From NCBI RefSeq assembly GCF_014635885.1, contig NZ_BMDR01000002.1, forward strand, positions 62,001 to 126,000: 64,000 nt of DNA. The letters run 5' to 3'. A program made the translations under genes and the position numbers. Origin of the DNA: Acinetobacter vivianii. GTDB lineage: Bacteria > Pseudomonadota > Gammaproteobacteria > Pseudomonadales > Moraxellaceae. The notes beneath the pieces were generated by a model. It searched no databases. It was not told the DNA's origin and saw only the letters and a list, made by a program, of their open reading frames with translations. Below, piece by piece: positions 37,151-46,273 of the stretch. The first letter of the stretch is position 1, and every line of letters begins with the position of its first letter.

Positions 37151-38020
37151 TTACTGAAAATGTATCAGCTTACCTAGAAATCCATTTACGATCATTGAAT
37201 CGCCGACGCGAGAAGTGCGTAGGTTCTGGATATTGTCATACGTTTGAGCAATATTGCCGATGGCGTGACCGCTAGGACATTGCGAAAAGAAGGTATTAAC
37301 AGAACCAGTCACCAACACCGTGCATTTGACAGACTCTAAATTGTTATTGCCATTTACTCCAGCATTATTAAACATCTTGTATTCTGGCTTTAGCCTGCAT
37401 AAGTTGAAGTCTGATCCGCCTAAATAGAAGATACCACTAACAAATAAAACCCCTCCGATTATAGCAAAGCGTAAAGGGTGCGCAGGATGTGCAGTATTTA
37501 GTTCAGGGTTAACCCATTCACTAATATCTTGTATAGGAATCCATTTAGGTGCTAAACGGTCAAGCTGCGCTTGCAGTTTACGGGCAATAGTATTAATTGA
37601 ATCGTTAGGGCCGATGCGTGAACTATCTAAAAAATCTAACGCGCCTATCGGCGTTTGTCTAACGCGTTCACTGGTGAAGTATAAATTAGAACTTCCTTCA
37701 GGAACCTGATCTGTATTAGATGCGTTATTAACCTCGCGAACAACCCATTTCTGATCTGTAGCGTCCCATATAGCGCGCATAATATCGAAGCCTGAACCGC
37801 TATCAATATCTGCTGAATTGCCGTCCTCTGCTACAGGATAAGCTAAATCTAACGCCGCTTTACTGGTGAAAGTCCCAAGATGAAGTTTCTTATAATCAAT
37901 CTTATCAAGTTTGGATTCTGATAAATCTTCTATCGTGGATTCTAAGGACTCATTCGTTCGACTTAAATTATTCAGCTTATGGACAACTTGCCCTGTTTCA
38001 AAATCACGTTCTTTAAACAT
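37151..38020 (-). CDS. Phage tail fibre protein, C-terminal receptor-binding type
   Basis: A 289-residue protein and the last phage gene. The N-terminal part has a short coiled coil (LNNLSRTNESLESTIEDLSESK); NTDQVPEGSSNLYFTSERVR is a motif repeated in many phage tail fibres, and LQAQLDRLAPKWIPIQDISEWVNPEL starts a compact C-terminal domain. It is transcribed from the gp43 operon. The receptor is unknown, but capsule or LOS is plausible for this host. Confidence 0.75.
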   Translation of the reverse strand: MFKERDFETGQVVHKLNNLSRTNESLESTIEDLSESKLDKIDYKKLHLGTFTSKAALDLAYPVAEDGNSADIDSGSGFDIMRAIWDATDQKWVVREVNNASNTDQVPEGSSNLYFTSERVRQTPIGALDFLDSSRIGPNDSINTIARKLQAQLDRLAPKWIPIQDISEWVNPELNTAHPAHPLRFAIIGGVLFVSGIFYLGGSDFNLCRLKPEYKMFNNAGVNGNNNLESVKCTVLVTGSVNTFFSQCPSGHAIGNIAQTYDNIQNLRTSRVGDSMIVNGFLGKLIHFQ

Positions 38021-38034
38021 AACGACGGCCTTAC

Positions 38035-38847
38035 TTAATTGTTGCGACTATAAGGATAGTCATTTAAGTCATTAACGACTTGTGTATATCCCGCGCTGGT
38101 AACTTCGATCCATATCCAGCGGTGAATGCTTGTAGGGTCTTCTGGACTAACGTAGTCGGTTCTAACAACTATCACATTCTGTTTTGCACCTACAGGGCCT
38201 TCTTCATAGAGATCAACAAGACGGCTATAACTATCATCATCACCCTTGCTGCCGTAACCAGCAGATTGGTAGGTCGTGTTGATATGTACAATCGCGGCCG
38301 AGGCGACAGGTAAATAAACGTGTAAGTTCGCATCTCCAAGAGTAGAGTGCACTCTCATTGTCTGCTTTAACACACCACCAGGTTGATAATGCGCGCTAAT
38401 TAAAACAGCATCATAGTTGATTGGGTTGTTTTGATAATGAACAGGGTATCTTGTAGTTGCGCTACTAAGCGGCCTAATAATCAATCTGCTAATGGCATTA
38501 ATTCTGTCATGGACGACATTAATAGCATCATTCAAATTTTGTTGAACATAGTTAACAGCATCTTGCCGTTCTATTTTTTCTTGGTCTAATTTCTGTTGCG
38601 TAGCAGTAGCAAGCGCCAACAAATCAGCTTCAGTAGCCAGTAAATTATAAAGCTGGTCTTGCAATCCGTCGTTTAAAGATACACCGTTTTTTTCCAGAAG
38701 ATTGCAAAGTTCTTCTTGTACTTGGTTTAACCATTTTGGTGTTAAATGTGTAGCATCTTGATTGGGTAAATCGGCATTGTCATGAAAGCCATTTTTTCCA
38801 ATACCATTCAAATTGGGACGTGCACCAACTCCATCAATACGATTCAT
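38035..38847 (-). CDS. Phage tail fibre/structural protein, N-terminal attachment type
   Basis: A 270-residue protein starting MNRIDGVGARPNLNGIGKNGFHD, followed by THLTPKWLNQVQEELCNLLEKNG, the standard N-terminal segment of Mu-like and other tail fibre proteins that docks on the baseplate. A helical stretch (about 80-120) precedes a beta-rich C-terminal half. It overlaps gp48 by one base (38847) and is followed after 14 bases by the second fibre gene. Confidence 0.75.
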   Translation of the reverse strand: MNRIDGVGARPNLNGIGKNGFHDNADLPNQDATHLTPKWLNQVQEELCNLLEKNGVSLNDGLQDQLYNLLATEADLLALATATQQKLDQEKIERQDAVNYVQQNLNDAINVVHDRINAISRLIIRPLSSATTRYPVHYQNNPINYDAVLISAHYQPGGVLKQTMRVHSTLGDANLHVYLPVASAAIVHINTTYQSAGYGSKGDDDSYSRLVDLYEEGPVGAKQNVIVVRTDYVSPEDPTSIHRWIWIEVTSAGYTQVVNDLNDYPYSRNN

Positions 38848-39380
38848 TAAACATACTCCAAGTCATAACGTAAAAAAGCTGGCAGATAGTTTTCAATAAT
38901 GCAGTCCATATCAGCCAGTACAGGTTCTCGAAGCTTTAACTTGACCTTATATCTAAGCTGCTCAGTATTTACGGGAGCATTACAAGCACTAATACATTTG
39001 AATGGTTTAAAAGTAACAAGCTCAACTAATTGAACGTTAAAAATAGCTAAAAGCTGTTCAAGGTAAGTTTTGTTAAACACGTTCTTTGTACTTCTGATCC
39101 AGCGTACCAGCTCTAATCGCTCATCGAATGTCCGTACATTCGTCTGGCATTTTAACGGTAAGCCATATTCTCTCTCGTATTCCTCAAGCAATTCAGGTGG
39201 AATTGCTTCCAAAACATTTAACAAGCGTTTGCCGTCTAAATCGCATTGAGCTAATGCTTTAGCATGCGCATAAACATCGTCATTAATGATTGTATTCGGT
39301 GCTTTGTCGTACATGCCAGGAGGTAAAAGTTGCCGTAAAACCAGCGCATATTGCTTAATTGTTTGTTCTAAAGTCATCAC
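38847..39380 (-). CDS. Mu gp48-like baseplate protein (DUF2313/YmfQ)
   Basis: A 177-residue protein with the family pattern: LRQLLPPGMYDKAP near the start, a middle ALEAIPPELLEEYEREYGLP-type segment (here LNVLEAIPPELLEEYEREYG), and FDERLELVRW. It joins the tail fibres to the wedge of the Mu baseplate. It overlaps gp47 by four bases. Confidence 0.85.
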   Translation of the reverse strand: MMTLEQTIKQYALVLRQLLPPGMYDKAPNTIINDDVYAHAKALAQCDLDGKRLLNVLEAIPPELLEEYEREYGLPLKCQTNVRTFDERLELVRWIRSTKNVFNKTYLEQLLAIFNVQLVELVTFKPFKCISACNAPVNTEQLRYKVKLKLREPVLADMDCIIENYLPAFLRYDLEYV

Positions 39381-40426
39381 GCTGCACTCACCGTTAATAA
39401 ACCTAATCTCAACCAGCGTGTGTGCATCCAGTCTACAGAAGGGGTGATATTTTGAGATGGAGTTAAAGCCAAATCTGTAACCCCAGCCAATGCCACGATT
39501 CTTGAGGAAAGTATTGCTGCTAAATATGGTTTCCCTGGTGCAAGCTCAGCAAAATAGTCTTTAATAACATTTCGAACGTCGACTAAATTAGCGTTGCCTG
39601 TTATTACCGCTGTAACTGAAACAAGTTGTTCTGAAGGAGAGTAGACTTTCCACTCACCGCCTACCCAAAAGCCTGCGTATTCATCTAAAGCAGCTTGTGC
39701 AGTTTCTATTAAAGCCTGGCTAGGCAAAGTTGGCGGATTTCCTACTGCTGTAATAGCCACGTCAAAAGTCCCTAGTCCACGTCGTTTAGGGTATGGGTAC
39801 ACGTCTTGTACGCCTTCAATGTCTTCAAGCAGTTTGATTAAATCGGCTTTACGGTCACGTGAGATACCCAATTGCTTTCTTTCAGATAATCTTGTGCGCC
39901 AATCCTCAAGTTCTTCGCCATCAGTACCCCCGCCAATAGATACCTCAGTAATATTCCCTTCAAGTCCAGCTTGAGGGCTTACCCACGTAAGTGAACCTGA
40001 AGCGTTCCAGCTTGCACCGACTTGATCTGCAATCACATCAATTGATTTAGGAATATTGGCCTGTAACTCTACGTCTGAAACGACAGTCCAATAATATGAT
40101 CTGCCATTCGTTAGCTTGCTGCCTGCGGGGATTACTAAGTCTATATTTGACTTTGCTAGGCCCGTACCTGAAGCCTGATCACCTCCAGAACGCGGGAGTC
40201 CTAATTCTTCTGCATGAATATATAAAAATGGTTCATCCGCTGTGGCAATAAAAAGCTGTCTTTGGATGTAAATTTGATGATGATAAAGTCCTTCTACAAC
40301 GGAAGCCGTTCCGTCAGCGCGAATACCCGCATCAGAATCATCTTTAACAGTTAAACCAGTTCTATTACGGATTTCCTGAGTAATTAAGTTTTTAATCTGG
40401 TTATAAGTTCTAATTGAATAAGCCAT
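39377..40426 (-). CDS. Mu gp47-like baseplate J protein
   Basis: A 349-residue baseplate wedge protein of the J family. N-terminal DSDAGIRADGTASVVEGLYHH, then ADEPFLYIHAEELGLPRSGGDQASG and PAGSKLTNGRSYYW are typical, and GTDGEELEDWRTRLSERKQL is the conserved centre. It sits two bases after gp46 in a tight baseplate gene row. Confidence 0.92.
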   Translation of the reverse strand: MAYSIRTYNQIKNLITQEIRNRTGLTVKDDSDAGIRADGTASVVEGLYHHQIYIQRQLFIATADEPFLYIHAEELGLPRSGGDQASGTGLAKSNIDLVIPAGSKLTNGRSYYWTVVSDVELQANIPKSIDVIADQVGASWNASGSLTWVSPQAGLEGNITEVSIGGGTDGEELEDWRTRLSERKQLGISRDRKADLIKLLEDIEGVQDVYPYPKRRGLGTFDVAITAVGNPPTLPSQALIETAQAALDEYAGFWVGGEWKVYSPSEQLVSVTAVITGNANLVDVRNVIKDYFAELAPGKPYLAAILSSRIVALAGVTDLALTPSQNITPSVDWMHTRWLRLGLLTVSAA

Positions 40427-40427
40427 T

Positions 40428-40790
40428 TTAACCGCCTAAAGATACGAAATATGGAATTGATTGCGCTTCGCCTGTTAAGCGCACAATATCAATAGCTAAA
40501 TCAATCCCTTGTTTGGTGGATTGGCTGGCCTTCACTGTTAAAGATTGCAGGCGACCAGGTACTAAGTCTTCTAAAGCTTCTTCCGCATACTGTTGAGTCA
40601 GTTGAATCATTCTCGGTACATCTTTCGATCTTTTGAGAAGATAAAGGCGGCTTCCCAAGTTAGGGTCAGCCCAATATTTGCCTCGGTGTACGCCTAACCT
40701 TAAACAAACGCTTTGGACAATATCGTCATTAAAAGCTGCGTCTAAACTGATTAGGACGTAATCTTTAGTTTCTAAATTTATAGTTCCCAT
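40428..40790 (-). CDS. Mu gp46-like baseplate protein (gp25/GPW family)
   Basis: A 120-residue protein with VCLRLGVHRGKYWADPNLGSRLYLL and YAEEALEDLVPGRLQSL, the core of the T4 gp25/P2 W lysozyme-like baseplate family as seen in Mu gp46. It is flanked by gp45 and gp47, as expected. Confidence 0.88.
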   Translation of the reverse strand: MGTINLETKDYVLISLDAAFNDDIVQSVCLRLGVHRGKYWADPNLGSRLYLLKRSKDVPRMIQLTQQYAEEALEDLVPGRLQSLTVKASQSTKQGIDLAIDIVRLTGEAQSIPYFVSLGG

Positions 40791-40795
40791 ATTTA

Positions 40796-41296
40796 TTACT
40801 CCATTAATTTAGAAGGTAGAGGACTGTTGCCATGTAGGTGGATGTTATAAGTGACTCTCATCTGCTGCATTGAGCCTGTTTTGTCTGATACATCACCTTG
40901 TGATTGAATGCCTTTTTCAACGGTTAAACCGCCGCCGATGATTTCAACGTCACCTTTCATTTGTATGCCGTTTTTCCTGAGCAATACGTGATGTCCGAAC
41001 TGGTCATAAACGCAAGTTTCTCCCTCTCCAACATTGACAACTACAGTGCCGCCAGCAGTGCCTATAACAATGGATTTAGAGGTCTTTCCCTGAAGAGGTA
41101 TAACAACGACTTTTGCGCCATCAGGGATATAAGAGTTGAATCCAATCTGCTGAATTAACTCAATATCTTGGAGTACTTCGCCTTCGTGACCTTTAACCTG
41201 TAAAGTTTTAGAGCCGCCGCGAGCAATCAGTCCGTTTAGAGGTAAACGAATCTGTTTAATGGCTTTATGGACTTGAGATTTGATAGCGCTAATCAT
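40796..41296 (-). CDS. Mu gp45-like baseplate spike
   Basis: A 166-residue protein. An OB-fold N-terminal region (GLIARGGSKTLQVKGHEGEVLQDIELIQQIGFNS) is followed by a beta-helix-like repeat (GGTVVVNVGEGETCVYDQFG; GDVEIIGGGLTVEKGIQSQG) and IHLHGNSPLP near the end. The HxH there fits the iron-binding apex of Mu-type membrane-piercing spikes. It overlaps gp44 by four bases. Confidence 0.9.
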   Translation of the reverse strand: MISAIKSQVHKAIKQIRLPLNGLIARGGSKTLQVKGHEGEVLQDIELIQQIGFNSYIPDGAKVVVIPLQGKTSKSIVIGTAGGTVVVNVGEGETCVYDQFGHHVLLRKNGIQMKGDVEIIGGGLTVEKGIQSQGDVSDKTGSMQQMRVTYNIHLHGNSPLPSKLME

Positions 41297-42399
41297 TCAG
41301 CAGTCTCCTCAGTTTTTTTCTTGTTTTTTTTCTTTTTTTTCGGTTGCGGCTCTTTGTAAATTAAAGGCTGTGCCCAATCGCCCTGGCGTTTTAAAGTCAG
41401 TCTTGTTGTTTTACCGTCAGTTCTGGAGAGATTAAAAGTACGTCCTAAAACAGCCCATTTTGCAGTGGCGTTAGAAAGAGCATTTGTTTCTACGTCTACG
41501 AACCAGCCCGTTTTCCAAGCCTTACCGTCAATAGTCCATCCGTCCACAAGTGCTGTGAGATTAAATGCTTCTAAATCGTTGTCTCTTTTTATTTTTTCTA
41601 AAGTAGCATCTGCCTCTGACTTGGTCTCAATATCATTTAGTGTGATGATCTTGAGTCTTTTATGAGTGTACTGCGTAGGTGAGGTTACCTTTGAAACGAT
41701 GCTATTTGCATCAGCATCTTGCCCCATTAAATGAATGTCGGTAAAGACACCTGAAACATCATTGTCGTAATGAAGTTCTAATACATTATTAAAATTATCT
41801 AACGGCCACATTAAGCGTAAAGCTTCTTTGACTTGATAAGGTTTAGCAAAAGGATCACCAATATTTAATGTACCTACCTCATCAAGCCAAACATGCTGTC
41901 CCGTAACTTGGGCGGCTTTTGCAACAGCGTCCCAAATAGATTCGCCTGGCTCAACAGATACTTTATTTTTTAACCATTTGTCATTTTGAATTTTTATGTC
42001 ATGAATTAATGAACTGAGGTCGCCAGCGAGAATATAACGGCTTAATAGTTCTTCTAAGGTTAGTTGCTTACCGTTGAATATAGGAACAGAGCAGTCGATA
42101 AGCTGGCCTGCTAGATCACGGCCAGAAATTGTTAGGCTGTAGCCATTACGAGTTATTGATTCAGAAACCTTGTCTGCAACAGACGTTAGAATAATTTCAT
42201 CCCCATAAAGAAGCTGAATTGCGATCCCCCCGTGAATAGATTTCGGAAGGGCGTTAGGTTCTTTCCTAAATAGAGTTAAACTCCAGTCTTCAGCAGGCGT
42301 TTCAATCTGGCTATCTGTTGAGGCATTGTCCCAATCATTAATCTCATAACCGCCGATAAGAAGTCGGATTTCTTTTCCTGAGTTATCGTGCATAGACAT
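41293..42399 (-). CDS. Mu gp44-like baseplate hub protein (P, gpD-like)
   Basis: A 368-residue hub protein. IRLLIGGYEINDWDNAS, SLTISGRDLAGQLIDCS and VEPGESIWDAVAKAAQVTGQHVWLDEVGTLNIG are the family blocks of Mu P and P2 D. The C-terminus is a lysine-rich tail (about 12 Lys in 16 residues). It overlaps the gp43-like gene by 17 bases. Confidence 0.9.
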   Translation of the reverse strand: MSMHDNSGKEIRLLIGGYEINDWDNASTDSQIETPAEDWSLTLFRKEPNALPKSIHGGIAIQLLYGDEIILTSVADKVSESITRNGYSLTISGRDLAGQLIDCSVPIFNGKQLTLEELLSRYILAGDLSSLIHDIKIQNDKWLKNKVSVEPGESIWDAVAKAAQVTGQHVWLDEVGTLNIGDPFAKPYQVKEALRLMWPLDNFNNVLELHYDNDVSGVFTDIHLMGQDADANSIVSKVTSPTQYTHKRLKIITLNDIETKSEADATLEKIKRDNDLEAFNLTALVDGWTIDGKAWKTGWFVDVETNALSNATAKWAVLGRTFNLSRTDGKTTRLTLKRQGDWAQPLIYKEPQPKKKKKNKKKTEETAE

Positions 42400-43570
42400 T
42401 AAGCTCCATACCTGTTTGTAATAAGCAAGGAAGTTGCAAGTCAGGATTTAAGCGTTGTATTTCGTCAGCGCGTTCAAAATCACCGTACAGAAAATGCGCT
42501 AAAAAATGCATTGTGCAAGGCACACGGACAGTTGTTTTTATCAAGGGCGGGCGTACTTCGATTAATTCTTGAATCTGCAAATGCACTTGATCTGCAATAT
42601 TTTTATAGATTTGAATTTGAGCGATTGATTCAAACTCTAAATCTGTTATCGACTGTTCTCTTTCAGCATTAATTGCCTGTTGTAGAACAGATCGGTTTTG
42701 TTGTCGGATAATATTTAGATCAATCGGTGTAAAGCTTAAATCGTCGTTATCAGCCATTTCTTTTTTCAAAGTTTCAATGGCTTGTTGGGTTACTCCAACA
42801 ACACTAGCAACTCTAACAGCGCGCCATACGTGCTTTAATTCGGCAGGGGAATCATCACCTGTGAAAAGCTTCTCAAAACGTTGTATGCGCTTAAATAAAT
42901 CCTTCCATTTTGTAATAGCTGAAATGCTGGTATCAAAAGTTACTAACCTAGTTACATCATCCACTAGGCCAGTAATTAATTCGGATGGAGATAAAAGGTT
43001 ATTAACAGTCTTTTTTACTAAACCGACATATTGACGGGCAGTATTTATACCTTTCCTAATATTATTAACGACAGTAAAAAAGTTATTAGGATTCGTTCTT
43101 TTTAAATTATCTAATTCTTTTTCTAACGTCTTCAAAGGCGAATCTATAATTTTTTTAGAGTCTAATTTTGCTGTGGTTGAAACAGGTATAAACAAAGGAC
43201 GGTCTTTGCTTTCAGCTTCCACAAAAGATAGCGACACACGACAAAAATTGATTTCATCCGCAACATGATTAACAGAATGATTATCAACGTAGACATTCTT
43301 TAAACCGTAGATAGGGTGGATCAGTTCACCAGGGCCAGTCGCTTTTATTGCGGCCAATAAAGCCTCAAGGAATACTTTATAATTATCCCCCTCAAAAATA
43401 GCGTCAATTTGAATACGATCAGGGTTATTTCCCATGTCTTCAATTTTTGCTTTATTAGTATAAGGGGCCTGTTTTATAGCAAGAGTTTTGGAACCAGAAT
43501 CACTGGTTAAAGTACATGCAAACTTTACCCCTCTAAAACTTGCATCTTGCAGATCATCTTTCCAGCCCAT
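42383..43570 (-). CDS. Mu gp43 (N)-like DNA circularisation/tail protein
   Basis: A 395-residue protein. GWKDDLQDASFRGVKFACTL is the diagnostic N-terminus of the DNA-circularisation N domain, with PYTNKAKIEDMGNNPDRIQIDAIFEG after it. The C-terminus (RVPCTMHFLAHFLYGDFERADEIQRLNPDL) is LysM-like. It is the first gene of the baseplate operon; its Shine-Dalgarno GAGG lies inside the hairpin at 43576-43596. Confidence 0.9.
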   Translation of the reverse strand: MGWKDDLQDASFRGVKFACTLTSDSGSKTLAIKQAPYTNKAKIEDMGNNPDRIQIDAIFEGDNYKVFLEALLAAIKATGPGELIHPIYGLKNVYVDNHSVNHVADEINFCRVSLSFVEAESKDRPLFIPVSTTAKLDSKKIIDSPLKTLEKELDNLKRTNPNNFFTVVNNIRKGINTARQYVGLVKKTVNNLLSPSELITGLVDDVTRLVTFDTSISAITKWKDLFKRIQRFEKLFTGDDSPAELKHVWRAVRVASVVGVTQQAIETLKKEMADNDDLSFTPIDLNIIRQQNRSVLQQAINAEREQSITDLEFESIAQIQIYKNIADQVHLQIQELIEVRPPLIKTTVRVPCTMHFLAHFLYGDFERADEIQRLNPDLQLPCLLQTGMELNVYAR

Positions 43571-43596
43571 AAAAAAACCTCACTGATAGTGAGGTT
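43571..43596 (-). promoter_or_regulatory. Hairpin holding the Shine-Dalgarno of the gp43-like gene (terminator-like)
   Basis: AACCTCAC (43576-43583) pairs with GTGAGGTT (43589-43596) across TGATA. On the minus strand the 3' arm carries GAGG, then a T run that abuts the ATG at 43570, leaving seven bases between GAGG and ATG. The same shape is a classic intrinsic terminator. So it can either end the upstream transcript or block initiation when folded; which applies is not known. Confidence 0.65.
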
Positions 43597-43627
43597 ATTT
43601 TTTGTCAAAACTTGATCCAATTCATGT

Positions 43628-43639
43628 GGAAACACTTCC
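43628..43639 (-). promoter_or_regulatory. GGAA-N4-TTCC palindrome, late site 1
   Basis: GGAAACACTTCC, between the small membrane gene and the baseplate operon (75-base gap). One of five such sites, each just upstream of a late gene block. Proposed binding site of the late activator. Confidence 0.6.
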
Positions 43640-43645
43640 TTTAAT

Positions 43646-43870
43646 TTAAGTCTTAGAAAGCTCTTTTTTCTTGGCATAAGTATCGACAAAACCCAAAACC
43701 ATATTTACTACTGGATAGATTAAAGCGAAAACAATTACACAGGCAAAGAAATGATTAGTTGGAATAATATCCAACTGCTCCAAAAGTGGTTTACTTAAAT
43801 TAGCTGCATATTCTTTATTAATAAAGCAGTACCAGCTCCAAGTAATAACCATTGTTAACCATATCCGCAT
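43646..43870 (-). CDS. Small phage membrane protein, unknown function
   Basis: A 74-residue protein with two probable membrane helices (about 2-17 and 42-62) and a basic C-terminus (AKKKELSKT). It lies 16 bases after the tape measure and has no counterpart in Mu at this position. It could assist lysis, superinfection exclusion or DNA entry; nothing in the sequence decides. Confidence 0.65.
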   Translation of the reverse strand: MRIWLTMVITWSWYCFINKEYAANLSKPLLEQLDIIPTNHFFACVIVFALIYPVVNMVLGFVDTYAKKKELSKT

Positions 43871-43886
43871 AACGTCCCCTTTAAAA

Positions 43887-46019
43887 TTATCCTAATTTAT
43901 ATGGTATTGCACCGTGCCTTTTTTCTTCGGTCACTGCACTATTTGATAATGATTGCATTGATAAACCAGGGAAACTAGCCGCAGGTCTATTATTTGTCGC
44001 GCTGATCAAAGTATCTAGTTTGCGTGATAATACATCGGTTTGATTCTTAATTGCATCAACTTGATTTTCATTTGAGCTGGTTATTGTCTCAGTAATTTTT
44101 CCACCTGCTTGATCACCGATCCACCAGCCCCCGATACCTCCGCCAATCCCTCCGAGTAATGCGCCTAAAGCTGTACCGACACCAGGGAAAATAGCTGTGC
44201 CGAGTGCAGCGCCACCTTGACCGCCCGCCCAAGCGCCTGCTAACGCGCCAGCAGTACCGCCCGCCGCTTTACCATATCTAACGTCTTTTTGTTTCTGAGT
44301 AAGATTAGGGTCTTTATAAGCGTCGTATGCATCGTAAGCGCCTACACCCACCGTCAAAGGCGTCGCTACACGGCCAGCAATTTTCGCAGCCGTTTTTAGG
44401 CCCGCCATTTCAGGAACAACTTTAGCAGTGTTTGGGACACGCTCATTGATGCCAAGAGCTGTTTTCTGCACTACTGTGTCAGGCATATTCTTATAAATTG
44501 AACCAGCTTTAATATCATCCATCATTTGAGGAATAGTATTTTTAAACTGTAAATAAGAATAGTATCCACCGACACCAGCCGTCGCAGTTAGCAGGCCAGT
44601 CGTGATCGGATTGTTTGAAAAGAATTGTGCGCCCTTAGCTGCTGTTTGAGTAACGTCCTGTCCAGCGTCCCCAAGCTTTAATTGTTCAGTTGTGATTTGA
44701 GCCTTTTTAACCTTCCCGAAATTAGTGTCCTGCATTTCTTTAAGGTCAATCCCGATCTGATCATTTTTAGCGGCTAAGTCACCTTTCTTCATTGCCGCTC
44801 TAATCTCGTCAGAATATTGCATCATCGCGCGCCAAAACTTTTGTGTCTCTTGGTCTGCGAATCCCGCTTTTGCAAGCTTAAAAGGGTTTGTTAATCCTTT
44901 CTTTTTCATAGCCTCAGTTAAATCAAGGAGGCCCTGCGTACCATCTTCACCGTAGAATTGACCATTAGGCATATATTTCGGCACATCAATACCGTATTTC
45001 GCCAAGCCTTTTACATAGTGTGGTGTCGTGATATGGCCTAAACCTTGTTCGATAAAAGTCTTAACTTTACCTGGCTCGTTTACTGACGCATTATTCATTA
45101 AGACTTGTGTCAATGCACCAGTAAAGTTAATACCGCCTTTTCCTTTTACACCGACATTACTCATTGCTGCCAGCATCTCAGGGGCAAATTGGGCAAAACT
45201 TGGAGCCTCAAAACGTCCTGCATTACCATGATAATAAAGCATGTTATTCACGGCTGGGATTTCTGAGTTAGGAACTTTCATTTTTGTCCGTAAATCGAAA
45301 TCCATATTTGCGATCTGTTCTGGACTTGCCCTAAATACAGTCGCGGCACGTGCTGCCTCAATAGTATTGCCTTTAATATCCGAGTATTTATCACCAGCTC
45401 TGGCAAATGACTTTGCACCCATCAGAATGTCCTGCGGGCTTTGTAACGTAGTAGGGGCCGCAGAAATAGCCAGCTTTCTAATTTCTTCAACTTGGGCTTT
45501 TGACATGCCCGCGTTCTGCTTCATCTCAACTAAATCACGCTCAAAGTCTAGGTTCGAGGTAACAGTTGATTTAAGGGCATTAATGGCCTGCATAGTGCCG
45601 TATATACTCAGAACAGCAGTAGCGGTTTCTTTCCAGGTATTTGAAGTCCTTGTGGCATGTACGGATGTTCCTTCAGAAGCTTTTTCTACCCGTCGCATAA
45701 ATACAGCCATTTGTTCAGCGTTAGATTTTTGCTGTGCCAACAGTTTGGCTTGAATGGATGCCTGCTTAGTCTGCTGCTCTAAAACTTGCTCTACGGTTCT
45801 GTGAGTCCTTAATAGTTGATCACTCACCTTTACTGTATTAAGGGTAACTTGTGTACCAGTTCTTGCCGTATTAACAAATCTAGCCTGAGCAGAGCCAATT
45901 TGCATCCACTGAGCATTAATATTATTTGCGGCTCTAACTTGTTCATCAGAGATTTTTTTTAATTCTTGTCCGCCATTGCCTTTCAACTGCAAAGTGAGTG
46001 AAACGTTATAATTACTCAT
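43887..46019 (-). CDS. Tape measure protein (Mu gp42-like)
   Basis: A 710-residue tail-length protein. The first 170 residues are helical with QAKLLAQQKSNAEQMAVFMRRVEKASE; residues about 150-330 form the conserved phage-tail minor domain (DFERDLVEMKQNAGMSKAQVEEIRKLA). The C-terminal part (about 585-645) is a long glycine-zipper/hydrophobic region (GTAGALAGAWAGGQGGAALG; GTALGALLGGIGGGIGGWWIG) that may insert in the membrane during DNA ejection. It overlaps the chaperone extension frame by four bases. Confidence 0.9.
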   Translation of the reverse strand: MSNYNVSLTLQLKGNGGQELKKISDEQVRAANNINAQWMQIGSAQARFVNTARTGTQVTLNTVKVSDQLLRTHRTVEQVLEQQTKQASIQAKLLAQQKSNAEQMAVFMRRVEKASEGTSVHATRTSNTWKETATAVLSIYGTMQAINALKSTVTSNLDFERDLVEMKQNAGMSKAQVEEIRKLAISAAPTTLQSPQDILMGAKSFARAGDKYSDIKGNTIEAARAATVFRASPEQIANMDFDLRTKMKVPNSEIPAVNNMLYYHGNAGRFEAPSFAQFAPEMLAAMSNVGVKGKGGINFTGALTQVLMNNASVNEPGKVKTFIEQGLGHITTPHYVKGLAKYGIDVPKYMPNGQFYGEDGTQGLLDLTEAMKKKGLTNPFKLAKAGFADQETQKFWRAMMQYSDEIRAAMKKGDLAAKNDQIGIDLKEMQDTNFGKVKKAQITTEQLKLGDAGQDVTQTAAKGAQFFSNNPITTGLLTATAGVGGYYSYLQFKNTIPQMMDDIKAGSIYKNMPDTVVQKTALGINERVPNTAKVVPEMAGLKTAAKIAGRVATPLTVGVGAYDAYDAYKDPNLTQKQKDVRYGKAAGGTAGALAGAWAGGQGGAALGTAIFPGVGTALGALLGGIGGGIGGWWIGDQAGGKITETITSSNENQVDAIKNQTDVLSRKLDTLISATNNRPAASFPGLSMQSLSNSAVTEEKRHGAIPYKLG

Positions 46020-46273
46020 TCTTCACCGCCTTCTTTGGGTAGTCTTGCTTCTGAACTATAATGCTTTTGAAATGCTTCATATTCCGCACTAGGGTCTTCA
46101 CGGGTATTGTCTTGCCGCCCGCTATTGAGCATATTTTGTAGATTCATTCGTTCTGATAAAAAAGCCAATGCATGAAGCATTGGCATTTTTTGAGCAGTTA
46201 GAATATCCATACCGCAACTTTGTAATAAGTTAATAGTATTAATTACGTCTCTATACTCTCGGCTTTCAGCTTT
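46016..46273 (-). CDS. Frameshift extension of tail assembly chaperone (gp41')
   Basis: An ATG-started frame exists at 46210, but the frame is open upstream as KAESREYRDVINTINLLQSC, running into the end of the preceding gene in its -1 frame. This reads as natural protein and continues GMDILTAQKMPMLHALAFLSERMNLQN. Tail chaperone genes of tailed phages commonly use such a shift to make a long product. A weak TGCAAAG slip site lies at 46276-46270; the true site is not proven. The coordinates give the part that is unique or overlapping, not a free-standing start. Confidence 0.65.
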   Translation of the reverse strand, partial: KAESREYRDVINTINLLQSCGMDILTAQKMPMLHALAFLSERMNLQNMLNSGRQDNTREDPSAEYEAFQKHYSSEARLPKEGGEE

